From Nocardioides seonyuensis (GTDB lineage: Bacteria; Actinomycetota; Actinomycetes; Propionibacteriales; Nocardioidaceae): a stretch of DNA of 64,000 nt. A program made the translations under genes and the position numbers. The stretch is taken from the NCBI RefSeq assembly GCF_004683965.1, contig NZ_CP038436.1, positions 3,658,001-3,722,000 of the forward strand, given 5' to 3'. The notes under the pieces are model-generated. The model saw only the letters and a list, made by a program, of their open reading frames with translations. It was not told the origin of the DNA and searched no databases. Of the stretch, positions 40,166-48,070 are shown one piece after another (position 1 is the stretch's first letter; each line of letters starts with the position of its first letter).

Positions 40166-40966
40166 TCACAGGGCGCGGTGGGTCGCCCGTCTCCGGGCGG
40201 CGAAGCGGCCCTCGGACCGGGTCAGCGTCAGCGGCATCCCGAACGTCGACGAGAGCGACGCCTCGGTGATCACCTCGTCGAGGGGCCCGGAGTCGACGAC
40301 CACTCCTGCGCGCAGCAGCAGCGCATGGGTGAACCCCGGCGGGATCTCCTCCACGTGGTGCGACACGAGGACCGTCGCCGGTGAGTCGGGGTCGAGGGCG
40401 AGCACCGAGAGGGTGGCCACGAGGTCCTCGCGGCCACCGAGGTCGAGACCGGCCGCAGGCTCGTCGAGGAGCAGCATCTCGGGGTCCGTCATCAGCGCTC
40501 GCGCGATCTGCACGCGCTTGCGCTCCCCCTCGCTCAGGGTGCCGAAGGTGCGGTCGGCCAGCGAGGTCGCGCCGACCTCGGCGAGCAACCCTGCGGCACG
40601 GTCGTGGTCGAGCTCGTCGTAGTGCTCGCGCCACCGCCCCAGGACGCCGTAGGAGGCGGACACGACGACGTCGCGCACCAGCTCGTCACGTGGGATGCGA
40701 TCGGCGAGGGCCGCGCTGGTGAGCCCGATGCGGGGTCTGAGGTCGAAGACGTCGGTCGTGCCGAGGACGTCCCCCAGGATGCCCGCCACCCCTGCGCTCG
40801 GGTGGAGCTGCGCACCGGCGACCTGGAGGAGCGTGGTCTTGCCCGCTCCGTTGGGACCCAGCACGACCCAGCGCTCGTCCTCCTCGACCTCCCAGTCGAT
40901 CTCGTCGAGCAGGACCGACCGGCCGCGACGCACCGTGACACCGGCGAACTCGATGACGGCGGACAT
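40166..40966 (-). CDS. ABC transporter ATP-binding protein (stand-alone)
   Basis: About 266 residues, single nucleotide-binding domain: Walker A GPNGAGKTTLL, Q-loop region RIGLTSAALADRI, signature LSEGERKRVQIARAL, Walker B MLLLDEPAAGLDLGG, and H-loop VLVSHHVEEIPPG. The HHVEEIPPGFTHALLLR end is typical of a ModF-like or orphan actinobacterial ATPase. No permease or binding protein is adjacent, so the partner is unknown. Two ATG codons (40975 and 40966) are possible. Confidence 0.9.
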   Translation of the reverse strand: MSAVIEFAGVTVRRGRSVLLDEIDWEVEEDERWVVLGPNGAGKTTLLQVAGAQLHPSAGVAGILGDVLGTTDVFDLRPRIGLTSAALADRIPRDELVRDVVVSASYGVLGRWREHYDELDHDRAAGLLAEVGATSLADRTFGTLSEGERKRVQIARALMTDPEMLLLDEPAAGLDLGGREDLVATLSVLALDPDSPATVLVSHHVEEIPPGFTHALLLRAGVVVDSGPLDEVITEASLSSTFGMPLTLTRSEGRFAARRRATHRAL

Positions 40967-41012
40967 GGTGTTCACCCTATCGACGCCGGCGTCCGGGGTA
41001 GCCTCCCACGCC

Positions 41013-41726
41013 GTGTCCCTCTCGCTCCCCGTCTCGGCCGACCTCGCCTGGTGGCTGACAGCGTGGCTGCGCGGGAACGAGCCGACCGACCACCTGCTGG
41101 ACGCGTTCGGCGACCGCGGTCACGTGGTCGCCGGCCTGGAGGACGGGGATGGGGGGATGCTCGACCTCCTCCTGCTCCTGCGGCGCAACGGCGACGCGGC
41201 GGCGGGGCTGGCGCTGCCACGAGAGGGCGACCCGGTCGGTCTCGCCGGCCCGCGCGAGCTCAACGACGCGGCGCTCGAGGCCGGTGAGGCCGTCATCGTC
41301 GGAGCACTGGGGCTGGTCCCCGAGGACGACGGGGAGGTCATCACCTGGCACGCCCATCGCGCCGATCGCCGGCAGCTGGTCGACGTGGGAGAGGCCGACC
41401 GTTCCTTGCGGGCAGCGCTGCTGGCAGCGGCGGGCGACCTGGCAGCCCTCGACGTGGCGCGCTGGCGGCCGGAGGTTGCCGACCAGCTGATGAACCTCCA
41501 CCACACCCCGCGGCTCGACGCGCCCGCCGGCACGCCGGCGCGCTGCGTGGACCTGGCGGCCCGGGGACTCCAGGCCCGCGCGATCGTCGATCTCGCGCTC
41601 GAGGACGACGGCGGGGCACTCTCGTCGTACGAGGTGGAGGCACGACGTGGCCTCCTCCAGCCGCTCGAGCAGGCCGGGCGGCGGGCTGTCGTGGCGGCCT
41701 GCTCGGCCGAGGTGTGGCCGGGTTAG
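41013..41726 (+). CDS. Conserved hypothetical protein
   Basis: 237 residues from a GTG at 41013, soluble and acidic. It contains no Cys-based metal site and no recognised catalytic motif: SLPVSADLAWWLTAWLRG, DHLLDAFGDRGHVVAG, EAVIVGALGLVPEDDGEVITWHAHRADRRQLV, and a helical end VEARRGLLQPLEQAGRRAVVAA. The codon pattern and steady GC-rich third positions support coding. The frame is also open for about 300 bases upstream, but that part is antisense to the ABC ATPase. It converges on the methyltransferase gene. Function unknown. Confidence 0.7.
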   Translation: MSLSLPVSADLAWWLTAWLRGNEPTDHLLDAFGDRGHVVAGLEDGDGGMLDLLLLLRRNGDAAAGLALPREGDPVGLAGPRELNDAALEAGEAVIVGALGLVPEDDGEVITWHAHRADRRQLVDVGEADRSLRAALLAAAGDLAALDVARWRPEVADQLMNLHHTPRLDAPAGTPARCVDLAARGLQARAIVDLALEDDGGALSSYEVEARRGLLQPLEQAGRRAVVAACSAEVWPG

Positions 41727-41727
41727 C

Positions 41728-42288
41728 TCAGCGCAACGGCACGAACCGGTAGTACCCGTGCTCCGTCACGACGGGACCCGGATCCACCACCCGCAGCATG
41801 ACGCCGTCGACGGGTATCACCATCACCCCGTGGTCGGCGAGCTGGTCCACCAGCGAGGCGGGGAGGTCGGTGGCCATGGCCGAGACGAGGATGCGGTCGT
41901 ACGGCGCCCGGCCCGGGTCGCCGTACTCCCCCGGTGTCGCGGCCTCGATGCGCGCCCAGGGTTGCCGCGTCCTCGCGAGGTTGTCGGCGCCGAACCTCAC
42001 GAGGTCCGGCTCGAGCTCGAGCCCGAGCACGGAGCCGGACCGACCGACCAGGTGCGCCAGGAGCGCAGTGGTCCAACCGGACCCCGAGCCGACATCGAGC
42101 ACGTGGTGACCTGGCTGGACGTCGAGCAGGCGCAGCATGTCGGCCACCGTCCGGGGCTGCGAGCTGGTCTGCCCGTGACCGATCGCAAGGGGTCCGTCGT
42201 AGCCCGCCCTCCGGCGTTCGGCGCGGCGCAGGAACCCCGCTCGGGGGTGCGCCGCCATGGCCTCCGCCACACGATCCGTGGTGTCCAT
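41728..42288 (-). CDS. Protein-L-isoaspartate O-methyltransferase-like SAM methyltransferase
   Basis: 186 residues. GYDGPLAIGHGQTSSQPRTVADML is the PCMT signature (substrate loop), followed by SAM motif I HHVLDVGSGSGWTTALLAHL, motif II YDRILVSAMA, and the end LADHGVMVIPVDGVMLRVV. It is slightly shorter than classical Pcm (about 208). The expected role is repair of isoaspartyl damage by methyl transfer, though some members act elsewhere. The ATG at 42288 fits the family start (MDTTDRVAEAMAAHPRAGF). Divergent from serB. Confidence 0.87.
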   Translation of the reverse strand: MDTTDRVAEAMAAHPRAGFLRRAERRRAGYDGPLAIGHGQTSSQPRTVADMLRLLDVQPGHHVLDVGSGSGWTTALLAHLVGRSGSVLGLELEPDLVRFGADNLARTRQPWARIEAATPGEYGDPGRAPYDRILVSAMATDLPASLVDQLADHGVMVIPVDGVMLRVVDPGPVVTEHGYYRFVPLR

Positions 42289-42390
42289 CGTCCCTGGGGT
42301 GTACCCACTCGTGTCCCCCGTCACCATCCATCGCCCGAGGTGTGACCAGCCACCGCCGCGTGCGCACGTCCGGGATAGCCTCGCCCCACC

Positions 42391-43602
42391 ATGGACGAGC
42401 AGCCCAAGACCCTGCTGGTGACCCTGACCGGCAAGGACCGGCCCGGCGTCACCTCCGCCATGTTCGCCGTCTTCGCCTCGGCCGGTGTCGAGGTGCTCGA
42501 CATCGAGCAGATCGTCCTGCGACGCCGCCTGGTCCTGGGGATCCTGGTCACCGCGCCGCGCGACTGGAAGCGGCTGCGCGAGGCGGTGGAGCGCACCGCG
42601 GCCGAGCTGGGGATGAGCGTCGAGGTCGAGCGCGGCGCCGGCGACAACCGCAGCCGCACCGGGGATCGCTCCCACATCACCCTGCTCGGAAGTCCACTCA
42701 AGGCCACGGCCGTCTCGGCGATCGCCGGTCGCATCGCCGACTGCGGCGCCAACATCGACCGGATCGAGCGGATGGCTCGCTATCCGGTGACCGCGCTCGA
42801 GCTCAGCGTCTCCGGCGCCGACGCCGACGTGCTCCGCCCCCTGCTCGCGGCAGAGGCGGCCATCCAGGGCATCGACCTGGCGGTGCAACGCGAGTCGCTC
42901 CACCGCCGCGGCGTCCGCCTGATCGTGATGGACGTCGACTCCACCCTCATCCAGGGCGAGGTGATCGAGATGCTGGCCGCCCACGCCGGCTGCGAGGGCG
43001 AGGTCGCCCGTGTCACCGAGGCCGCCATGCGAGGCGAGCTGGACTTCGAGCAGTCGCTGCGGCAGCGCGTCGCCCTGCTGAAGGGCGTGCCTGCCACCGC
43101 CCTCGACGAGGTCTACGACGCCATCATGCTCGCTCCCGGCGCCCGCACGATGGTGCGGACCCTGCGTCGGCTCGGCTACCGCTTCGCCATCGTGTCGGGA
43201 GGCTTCACCCAGATCACAGACCGGCTCGCCGCCGAGCTCGGAATCCACTTCGCCCGAGCCAACGAGCTCGAGATCGTCGACGGCCGGCTCACCGGCCAGA
43301 TCGTCGGCAAGGTCATCGACCGGGCGGGCAAGGCCGAGGCCCTGCGCGAGTTCGCTGCCGAGGTGGGCGTGCCGATCGAGGCCGTCATCGCCGTCGGTGA
43401 CGGCGCCAACGACCTGGACATGCTCAACGCCGCCGGCCTGGGCATCGCCTACAACGCCAAGCCGCTCGTGCGTGACGCCGCGGACACCGCCGTCAACGTG
43501 CCTTACCTCGACACGATCCTCTACCTGCTCGGGATCAGCCGCGAGGAGATCGAGGCCGCCGACGCGGAAGCCGGTTTCGTCACCCCCGCTCCCCCGGTCT
43601 GA
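42391..43602 (+). CDS. serB: Phosphoserine phosphatase with two ACT domains
   Basis: 403 residues. Two ACT regulatory domains (about 7-80, LLVTLTGKDRPGVTSAMFAVF; about 95-165, HITLLGSPLKATAVSAIAGR) precede a HAD catalytic domain: RLIVMDVDSTLIQGEVIEML (nucleophile DxD), FAIVSGGFTQITDRLAAELG, and AVGDGANDLDMLNAAGLGIAYNAKP. This matches mycobacterial SerB2. It dephosphorylates L-phosphoserine in the last step of serine synthesis and is likely regulated by serine binding to the ACT domains. Transcribed alone. Confidence 0.95.
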   Translation: MDEQPKTLLVTLTGKDRPGVTSAMFAVFASAGVEVLDIEQIVLRRRLVLGILVTAPRDWKRLREAVERTAAELGMSVEVERGAGDNRSRTGDRSHITLLGSPLKATAVSAIAGRIADCGANIDRIERMARYPVTALELSVSGADADVLRPLLAAEAAIQGIDLAVQRESLHRRGVRLIVMDVDSTLIQGEVIEMLAAHAGCEGEVARVTEAAMRGELDFEQSLRQRVALLKGVPATALDEVYDAIMLAPGARTMVRTLRRLGYRFAIVSGGFTQITDRLAAELGIHFARANELEIVDGRLTGQIVGKVIDRAGKAEALREFAAEVGVPIEAVIAVGDGANDLDMLNAAGLGIAYNAKPLVRDAADTAVNVPYLDTILYLLGISREEIEAADAEAGFVTPAPPV

Positions 43603-43671
43603 AAAGACCTGCCCTGTTGCCACAGGCGCGCGTCGTTCCCATCCGGTCCACGGAGACGAGAGGATGCGGTC

Positions 43672-44244
43672 GTGGCGGTCGAGCCGAGTGACTACTTCGA
43701 GCTCAGCATGGGTGAGCTGCGCGAGGTAGCGCGCTTCGCCGTCCAGGGCGCTCAGGAGGTTCTTGGCACCTTCGAGTCCGTGTGTCCCGGCGACCGGCGC
43801 CCGAGGGCTGCTGTCGAGGCTGCGTGGGAATTCGCCAACGGTGCTGCGAGGTCCAACCTGCAGCGCGCGAGGGCCGTCGATGCCCACCGTGCCGCCAGGA
43901 ACGCCCCCACCGAGGCAGCGAAGCACGCCGCGAACGCGGCCGGTGATGCCGCGTCAGCCGCCTATCTCCATCCATTCGCCAAGGCGGACCAGCTCCGCCA
44001 CATCCTTGGCGCGGATGCGCACGCTGCGTACAGCGAGGAGCTCAGGACCGGTGATCCGGCGCTGGCAGCGCACCGCATCGCCTGCGCCGTCTCGCGGGCG
44101 ACTCCGCGGCTGGTCGAGGTTCTTCGGCGATACCCACGTGCACCGGCGGGCAGTCGTCGGGTTGGCATCCTGATGAAGTCCCTGGACGATGAGCTCCGAA
44201 CGGACGAAGCGCTCCCCAGACGAGGCACGCCAGGAGCTGTCTAG
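43672..44244 (+). CDS. Imm5-like putative immunity protein
   Basis: 190 residues, almost entirely helical and Ala-rich. FAVQGAQEVLGTFESVCPGDRRPRAAVEAAWEFANG and the following DAHRAARNAPTEAAKHAANAAGDAASAAYLHPFAKAD match the pattern of Imm5-like proteins attached to polymorphic toxin systems. The C-terminal part (VEVLRRYPRAPAGSRRVGILM) is less conserved. The GTG at 43672 follows GAGAGG. No toxin gene is adjacent; the neighbourhood is REP-like repeats and a DUF222-HNH gene, so it may be an orphan or a general helical protein. Confidence 0.65.
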   Translation: MAVEPSDYFELSMGELREVARFAVQGAQEVLGTFESVCPGDRRPRAAVEAAWEFANGAARSNLQRARAVDAHRAARNAPTEAAKHAANAAGDAASAAYLHPFAKADQLRHILGADAHAAYSEELRTGDPALAAHRIACAVSRATPRLVEVLRRYPRAPAGSRRVGILMKSLDDELRTDEALPRRGTPGAV

Positions 44245-44280
44245 AAGGGTCCTGCCTGGAAACCAGCAGTCAGGCTCGCC

Positions 44281-44313
44281 GGTTGAGGAAGGACGGAGTC
44301 CTGTCTCAAAACC
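44281..44313 (+). repeat. REP-like element, copy A
   Basis: 33 bases opening GGTTGAGGAAGGACGG and closing GTCCTGTCTCAAAACC. The core AGGAC-gga-GTCCT is a perfect hairpin, and the outer ends GGTTGAG and CTCnAAACC also pair imperfectly. One mismatch to copy B, 46 bases away in the same orientation. Confidence 0.88.
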
Positions 44314-44326
44314 ACGCCACCTCGGT

Positions 44327-44359
44327 GGTTGAGGAAGGACGGAGTCCTGTCTCGAAACC
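44327..44359 (+). repeat. REP-like element, copy B
   Basis: Same 33-base unit as copy A with CTCGAAACC at the right end. It is the exact reverse complement of copy D at 45845-45877, so identical units in opposite orientation bracket the DUF222-HNH gene. Confidence 0.9.
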
Positions 44360-44419
44360 CCTGTGGAGTGGGGCTTTCCGAGGCCTCCGACTGTCAGTGG
44401 TCTCCTGTTGGATTGAGTC

Positions 44420-45898
44420 ATGTCCTCCACCACCGCCACCACCATGACGCAGCCGGGTTCTGCGGCTGCGGTGCTGGCGGCGGTGAAGGAGCGACGAGCG
44501 ATCGAGAACAGGGCCGCCGCGGATGTCCTGACCCTGGCTGCCGAGTGGGCTGACCTGCACCCACCTGAGTCCATCCACCACGCCGCCGGGTTCTCGATCC
44601 CGGGGTGTGAGCACGAGGAACCCTTCGCCGGTCCGGGCACGCCGCTGGTGGCGGAGTTCTGCTGCGCCGAGCTCGGCGCCGTCCTGGGCGTCTCGTCCAC
44701 GGCGGCGAAGCGGCTGATCGGCAACGCCCTCGAACTCAGGCACCGCCTCCCCAGGCTCTGGGCGGCCGTCCAGTCCGGTCAGGTGCCGGCGTGGCGGGCC
44801 CGGCTGGTGGCAGAGGCCACGGCCCACGCCTCCCCCGCCCTGACCCTCGAAGCCGCCGGCTGGATCGACGCCCAGGTCGCCGCCGTGGCCGGCAAGGTCG
44901 GCGCCGCCCAGCTCGACCGGCTTGTCACCGAGGCCATCGCCCGGTTCCAGCTCGACACCACCGACCCCGACGACGAGAGGTCACCGGGCGAGACCCGGCA
45001 CGTCACCATCGAGAAGGACATCGTCTCCCGGTGCGGCACCATCTCGGTCAACGCCTCCCTCGACCTGATCGACGCTCTCGACCTCGACCACACCCTCGCT
45101 CAGCGTGCTGCCGCGTTGAAGGCGCTCGGCTCCACCGAGTCATTGGACGCCCGCCGCGCCACCGCTCTCGGTCACCTCGCCCGCACCCAGACCAGCCTCG
45201 ACCTCGCCGGCCTCCTCGGCCACGAGTCCTCAGCGGCTGACGACGGCCAGCCACCTTCGGTGGTTGAGGAGGGCCGCCAGGCCCGTCACGAAACCCCGAC
45301 AACCCCCACCCCGCGGCTCCCCGCCGCCCGTCAGCTCGTCCTCCACATCCACCTCACCGCCGCCGCAGTCGGCGGCGGGATCGTCTTCGATCACCTCGGT
45401 CGGATGGAGGAAGGCATGCGACTCACCCTCCTCGACCAGGTCAGGTCCTGGTGCGGTGACTCTCACACCAAGGTCGTCCTCAAGCCAGTCATCGACCTCA
45501 ACCAGCCGTTGCGAGCCAACGGCTACGCCATCCCCGACCGGATCCGCGAACGCGTCGTTCTCCGGGACCGGACCTGCGTGTTCCCCCACTGCACCCGACC
45601 GGCCCGGCGCTGCCAGGTCGACCACATCGAGCCCTACGACCACGACGCCGAAGCAGGGCGTAGACCCCAACCCGGGCCAACCGAGACAGCGAACCTCGCC
45701 GCCCTGTGCACCTTCCACCACCGCCTCAAGACCCACACCGGCTGGCGCTACACCATGGTCGAACCAGCGGTCTTCGAGTGGACCAGCCCCCACGGCCACC
45801 GCTACCTCCGCGACCACGACGGCACGACGCCACTGGCGTCACCTGGTTTCGAGACAGGACTCCGTCCTTCCTCAACCACCGACGACCTACGACATTGA
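44420..45898 (+). CDS. DUF222 / HNH endonuclease domain protein (13E12 repeat family)
   Basis: 492 residues. An N-terminal DUF222 helical domain (about 15-290: LTLAAEWADLHPP, AVLGVSSTAAKRLIGNALELRHRLPRLW, GQVPAWRARLVAEAT) and a C-terminal HNH nuclease fold (about 385-445: CVFPHCTRPARRCQVDHIEPYDH, TANLAALCTFHHRLKTH) with Cys pairs and catalytic His. This is the REP13E12-type family, multicopy in actinobacteria. Two stretches of the protein are encoded by REP-like DNA: the inter-domain linker (PSVVEEGRQARHETP) and the C-terminal tail (SPGFETGLRPSSTT). Whether it acts as a nuclease is untested. Confidence 0.9.
   Translation: MSSTTATTMTQPGSAAAVLAAVKERRAIENRAAADVLTLAAEWADLHPPESIHHAAGFSIPGCEHEEPFAGPGTPLVAEFCCAELGAVLGVSSTAAKRLIGNALELRHRLPRLWAAVQSGQVPAWRARLVAEATAHASPALTLEAAGWIDAQVAAVAGKVGAAQLDRLVTEAIARFQLDTTDPDDERSPGETRHVTIEKDIVSRCGTISVNASLDLIDALDLDHTLAQRAAALKALGSTESLDARRATALGHLARTQTSLDLAGLLGHESSAADDGQPPSVVEEGRQARHETPTTPTPRLPAARQLVLHIHLTAAAVGGGIVFDHLGRMEEGMRLTLLDQVRSWCGDSHTKVVLKPVIDLNQPLRANGYAIPDRIRERVVLRDRTCVFPHCTRPARRCQVDHIEPYDHDAEAGRRPQPGPTETANLAALCTFHHRLKTHTGWRYTMVEPAVFEWTSPHGHRYLRDHDGTTPLASPGFETGLRPSSTTDDLRH
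45262..45295 (+). repeat. REP-like element, copy C (inside coding sequence)
   Basis: 34 bases with the same ends (GGTTGAGG and CGAAACC) but a different centre (GGGCCGCCAGGCCCGTCA), which again forms a hairpin (GGGCC/GGCCC). It lies in frame within the linker between DUF222 and HNH domains. Confidence 0.8.
45845..45877 (-). repeat. REP-like element, copy D (inverted, at 3' end of the gene)
   Basis: Exact inverted copy of the unit at 44327-44359. It encodes the penultimate residues of the DUF222-HNH protein, ending 21 bases before its stop. Confidence 0.9.
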
Positions 45899-46140
45899 CC
45901 GCGCCCCGCACCCCGCCGCTGCAGCATCCGGCGGGGCCATCGGCACGTCGAGGCCATGGAAGCGTGACCACGCCGCTCCGGTCGAGCAAGCGCCGAGATC
46001 GAGACGGCCACAGCCGAGCCTGCTACCAGAGGGACCCGTCGACGGCACCAGCGAACCACCATGGTTTCGAGGCTCGCTCCGCTCGCACCTCAACCAACGA
46101 CGGCCACGGCGGGGACACAGGCATGTGCGAAGGTGGCCTG
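45899..46140. other. Gap between DUF222-HNH and DUF4031 genes
   Basis: 242 bases. It holds one REP-like element (46063-46095). No convincing gene or RNA: an open frame continues into the DUF4031 gene from upstream but has no conserved sequence or ribosome site before 46141. Confidence 0.6.
46063..46095 (-). repeat. REP-like element, copy E
   Basis: 33 bases, inverted orientation: GGTTTCGAGGCTCGC at one end and CACCTCAACC at the other, with a centre based on GCTCGCTCCGCTCGC. The same ends as copies A-D with a different core, so the family is defined by its termini. Confidence 0.8.
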
Positions 46141-46407
46141 ATGATCGTGGTCGACCCGCCCGCCGTGCCCCGCTACGGGCGGACGTGGTCGCACCTGGCG
46201 AGCGACACGTCGTACGACGAGCTCCACGCCTTCGCGGCAAGCCTCGGGATCCCGCCGCGGGGGTTCCACCGCGACCACTACGACCTGCCGTCGGAGTACT
46301 ACGACGCAGCAGTCGCCGCGGGCGCACTCCCGGTCTCGTCCCGCGAGCTGGTCACGATGCTGGTCAACGCGGGACTGCGTCGCCGCAAGCACCGTCCAGC
46401 CGGCTGA
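46141..46407 (+). CDS. DUF4031 domain protein
   Basis: 88 residues: MIVVDPPAVPRYGRTWSHLASD, YDELHAFAASLGIPPRGFHRDHYDLPSEYYDAAVAAGA, then SSRELVTMLVNAGLRRRKH. This is the small DUF4031 family found across actinobacteria and proteobacteria, with conserved H-x-S/T, R-x-F-H-x-D-H-Y-D-L-P; the pattern hints at a hydrolase but no activity is known. The ATG at 46141 follows AAGGTGG. The 3' end overlaps the convergent HD-domain gene by 44 bases. Confidence 0.88.
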   Translation: MIVVDPPAVPRYGRTWSHLASDTSYDELHAFAASLGIPPRGFHRDHYDLPSEYYDAAVAAGALPVSSRELVTMLVNAGLRRRKHRPAG

Positions 46408-46981
46408 GCTCAGCCGCGACGTTTCCCCGCGCCACCGCCTCCCAGTGCTCGCGGGCGTAGGTCGTGTGGAACAGCGCCGGCTTGGCGAGCAGGTCGCGCA
46501 GGACAGCGGACCGGCCGGTCCTGAACTCTTCGTCGGGGACATGGTCGTGCTCTCGTCGCACGTCCGCGGCGTACTCCGCATACCGCTCGCGGCCAGCGGC
46601 GAGGATCGCCAGGTCGGCGTCGGAGAGCGCACACCCGTTGGCGTCACCGTCGGCCGGTCGGTGGTGCTCGGTGAGGCGGACCAGACGACTCACCTCGGCA
46701 GCGCAGGGGACCCCCGAGAGTGCGGAGTCGGCCCACTGTGCAGAGCGTTCCTCGTCGCCGGGCGCACCGTCGTAGACGGCGTCGTGGAACCACGCGGCCA
46801 GGCGGACCGGTACGTCGTCAAACTCCTCACCGCCCTTGCGCAGCTCGTCGAGGCGGTCCAGGACCTCGGCCAGGTGGCGGCCGTCGTGGTACCCACGCCC
46901 GGTGGAGTACGCCGCCACCAGCGCGTCGCGGGTGTCGGCGAGCTCGTCGCCGAGCGGCCAGCGAGCCACGAGATTGCTCAT
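46364..46981 (-). CDS. HD-domain metal-dependent phosphohydrolase-like protein
   Basis: 205 residues. YSTGRGYHDGRHLAEVLDRLDEL supplies the first His, LAAWFHDAVYD the H-D pair, and LTEHHRP plus LSDADLAILAAG later metal or substrate contacts, as in the family annotated 'predicted metal-dependent HD superfamily phosphohydrolase'. The C-terminal half (YAADVRREHDHVPDEEFRTGR, ARNVAAEL-like helices) completes the fold. Substrate unknown. Divergent from the kinase-like gene with 26 bases between starts. Confidence 0.87.
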   Translation of the reverse strand: MSNLVARWPLGDELADTRDALVAAYSTGRGYHDGRHLAEVLDRLDELRKGGEEFDDVPVRLAAWFHDAVYDGAPGDEERSAQWADSALSGVPCAAEVSRLVRLTEHHRPADGDANGCALSDADLAILAAGRERYAEYAADVRREHDHVPDEEFRTGRSAVLRDLLAKPALFHTTYAREHWEAVARGNVAAELSRLDGACGDAVPR

Positions 46982-47007
46982 CCACCCATCGTGACAGGCT
47001 CAGGGCC

Positions 47008-48069
47008 ATGGACCCGGACGTTCTACAGGCATCGGCTCGTCAGATGGGCTTCCAGGCATGGGACGGCCAGGACGAGCTGACCGGAGGACGGAGCCAGACG
47101 GTCGTCGTGTGGAAGCGTGACCAGCACTTCGTCCTCAAGGCCTACGACCCGGCCGGGCCCTCCGCAGGCGCACGCGAACAGTCGGCGCTGCACGCCCTGG
47201 ACGGTGCCAGCGGGACACCGCGCAGCCTGGCCGAAGGGGTCGATCCGTCGTGGGTGCTGATGTCCCGGCTCGCCGGCACGGGGAGCCTGGCGGACGCGTT
47301 GCTGGGCTCGGACCCGGAGGCGGCGCGCGGTGCGCTCTTGTCCTGGGCGGAGGCGCTGGCGCGCCTGCACGAGGCAGGCACTCCACAGGTCCGCGCGGCG
47401 TTCCGGACCGCCCTCGAGGGACGAGCACCGCACCTGGACGCTCGGTCCCTCCCCAAGGACTTCACGGACGCGGCGGCGAAGCTCCCTCGCCTCCTGGACG
47501 AGCTGTCGCTCCCTGGCCACGAGGCGGCCCTTAGTGTCCTCCAAGACCTGCCGGCACGCCTCGCCGGCGAGGAGTGGGAGGTCCTCAGCCCAGCCGACGC
47601 CTGCCCCGACAACAACCTCCTCGATGCCGACGGGATGCGCCTGCTCGACTTCGAGTTCGCAGAGCTGCGGCATGCCGCGTGGGACGTGGCCTACCTCCGC
47701 GTTCCGTGGCCGAGCTGCTGGTGCGCCTGGCGGCTGCCGGATGACGTGGCGGACGAAGCGGTGGCGCGCTACTGCTCGGTCCGCGGGGCGGCAGCGCAGG
47801 AATCCGACTTCCAGGAGGCTATCGACCTGGCGACCATGGGCTGGCAGGTCATGACGTCGGCGCACTTCATCCCTGGGGCACTGACCGACGACGACAACGC
47901 CCGGACCGACCGTCCGAGCCGCCGCGCCTTCGTCCTGCACCGCCTCGGCCAAGCCGCGTGCACGAGCCCGTCGAACGCATTGACGACATTGGCAGGTGAC
48001 CTGCACGGCGCGCTGCGTGAGCGCTGGGGAGACCTGCGGCTCGACCAGGCGCCGTCCTTCCGGCTCTGA
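47008..48069 (+). CDS. Aminoglycoside phosphotransferase (APH)-fold kinase-like protein
   Basis: 353 residues. The N-lobe has QTVVVWKRDQHFVLKAYDP (candidate ATP Lys). The C-lobe motif, normally HGDxxxxN, reads PADACPDN: the catalytic Asp and metal-binding Asn positions are kept but His and Gly are lost. The following metal motif is RLLDFEFAELRHAAWDVAYL. A C-terminal helical region follows (about 280-350). It may be a small-molecule kinase or a degenerate one; nothing indicates antibiotic resistance. The ATG at 47008 lies in a region where the frame is open far upstream. Confidence 0.8.
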   Translation: MDPDVLQASARQMGFQAWDGQDELTGGRSQTVVVWKRDQHFVLKAYDPAGPSAGAREQSALHALDGASGTPRSLAEGVDPSWVLMSRLAGTGSLADALLGSDPEAARGALLSWAEALARLHEAGTPQVRAAFRTALEGRAPHLDARSLPKDFTDAAAKLPRLLDELSLPGHEAALSVLQDLPARLAGEEWEVLSPADACPDNNLLDADGMRLLDFEFAELRHAAWDVAYLRVPWPSCWCAWRLPDDVADEAVARYCSVRGAAAQESDFQEAIDLATMGWQVMTSAHFIPGALTDDDNARTDRPSRRAFVLHRLGQAACTSPSNALTTLAGDLHGALRERWGDLRLDQAPSFRL

Positions 48070-48070
48070 C

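Larger units (their letters stand above)
44245..44419. other. Repeat-bearing gap upstream of the DUF222-HNH gene
   Basis: 175 bases holding two tandem REP-like units (44281-44313, 44327-44359) and a decayed fragment of one (44249-44264, matching the right-hand half at about 13 of 16 bases). The promoter of the DUF222-HNH gene must lie here or within the repeats. No other signal was seen. Confidence 0.7.

Noticed and set aside
44281..44359. CRISPR array
   Set aside because: Only two direct units close together, with other copies inverted and inside a gene; no cas genes and no regular spacers.
46123..46140. Earlier ATG start for DUF4031
   Set aside because: The ATG at 46141 has the better ribosome site (AAGGTGG) and matches the conserved MIVVDPP start.
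47008..48069. Aminoglycoside resistance gene
   Set aside because: Fold-level similarity only; the catalytic motif is altered and the context shows no resistance cassette.
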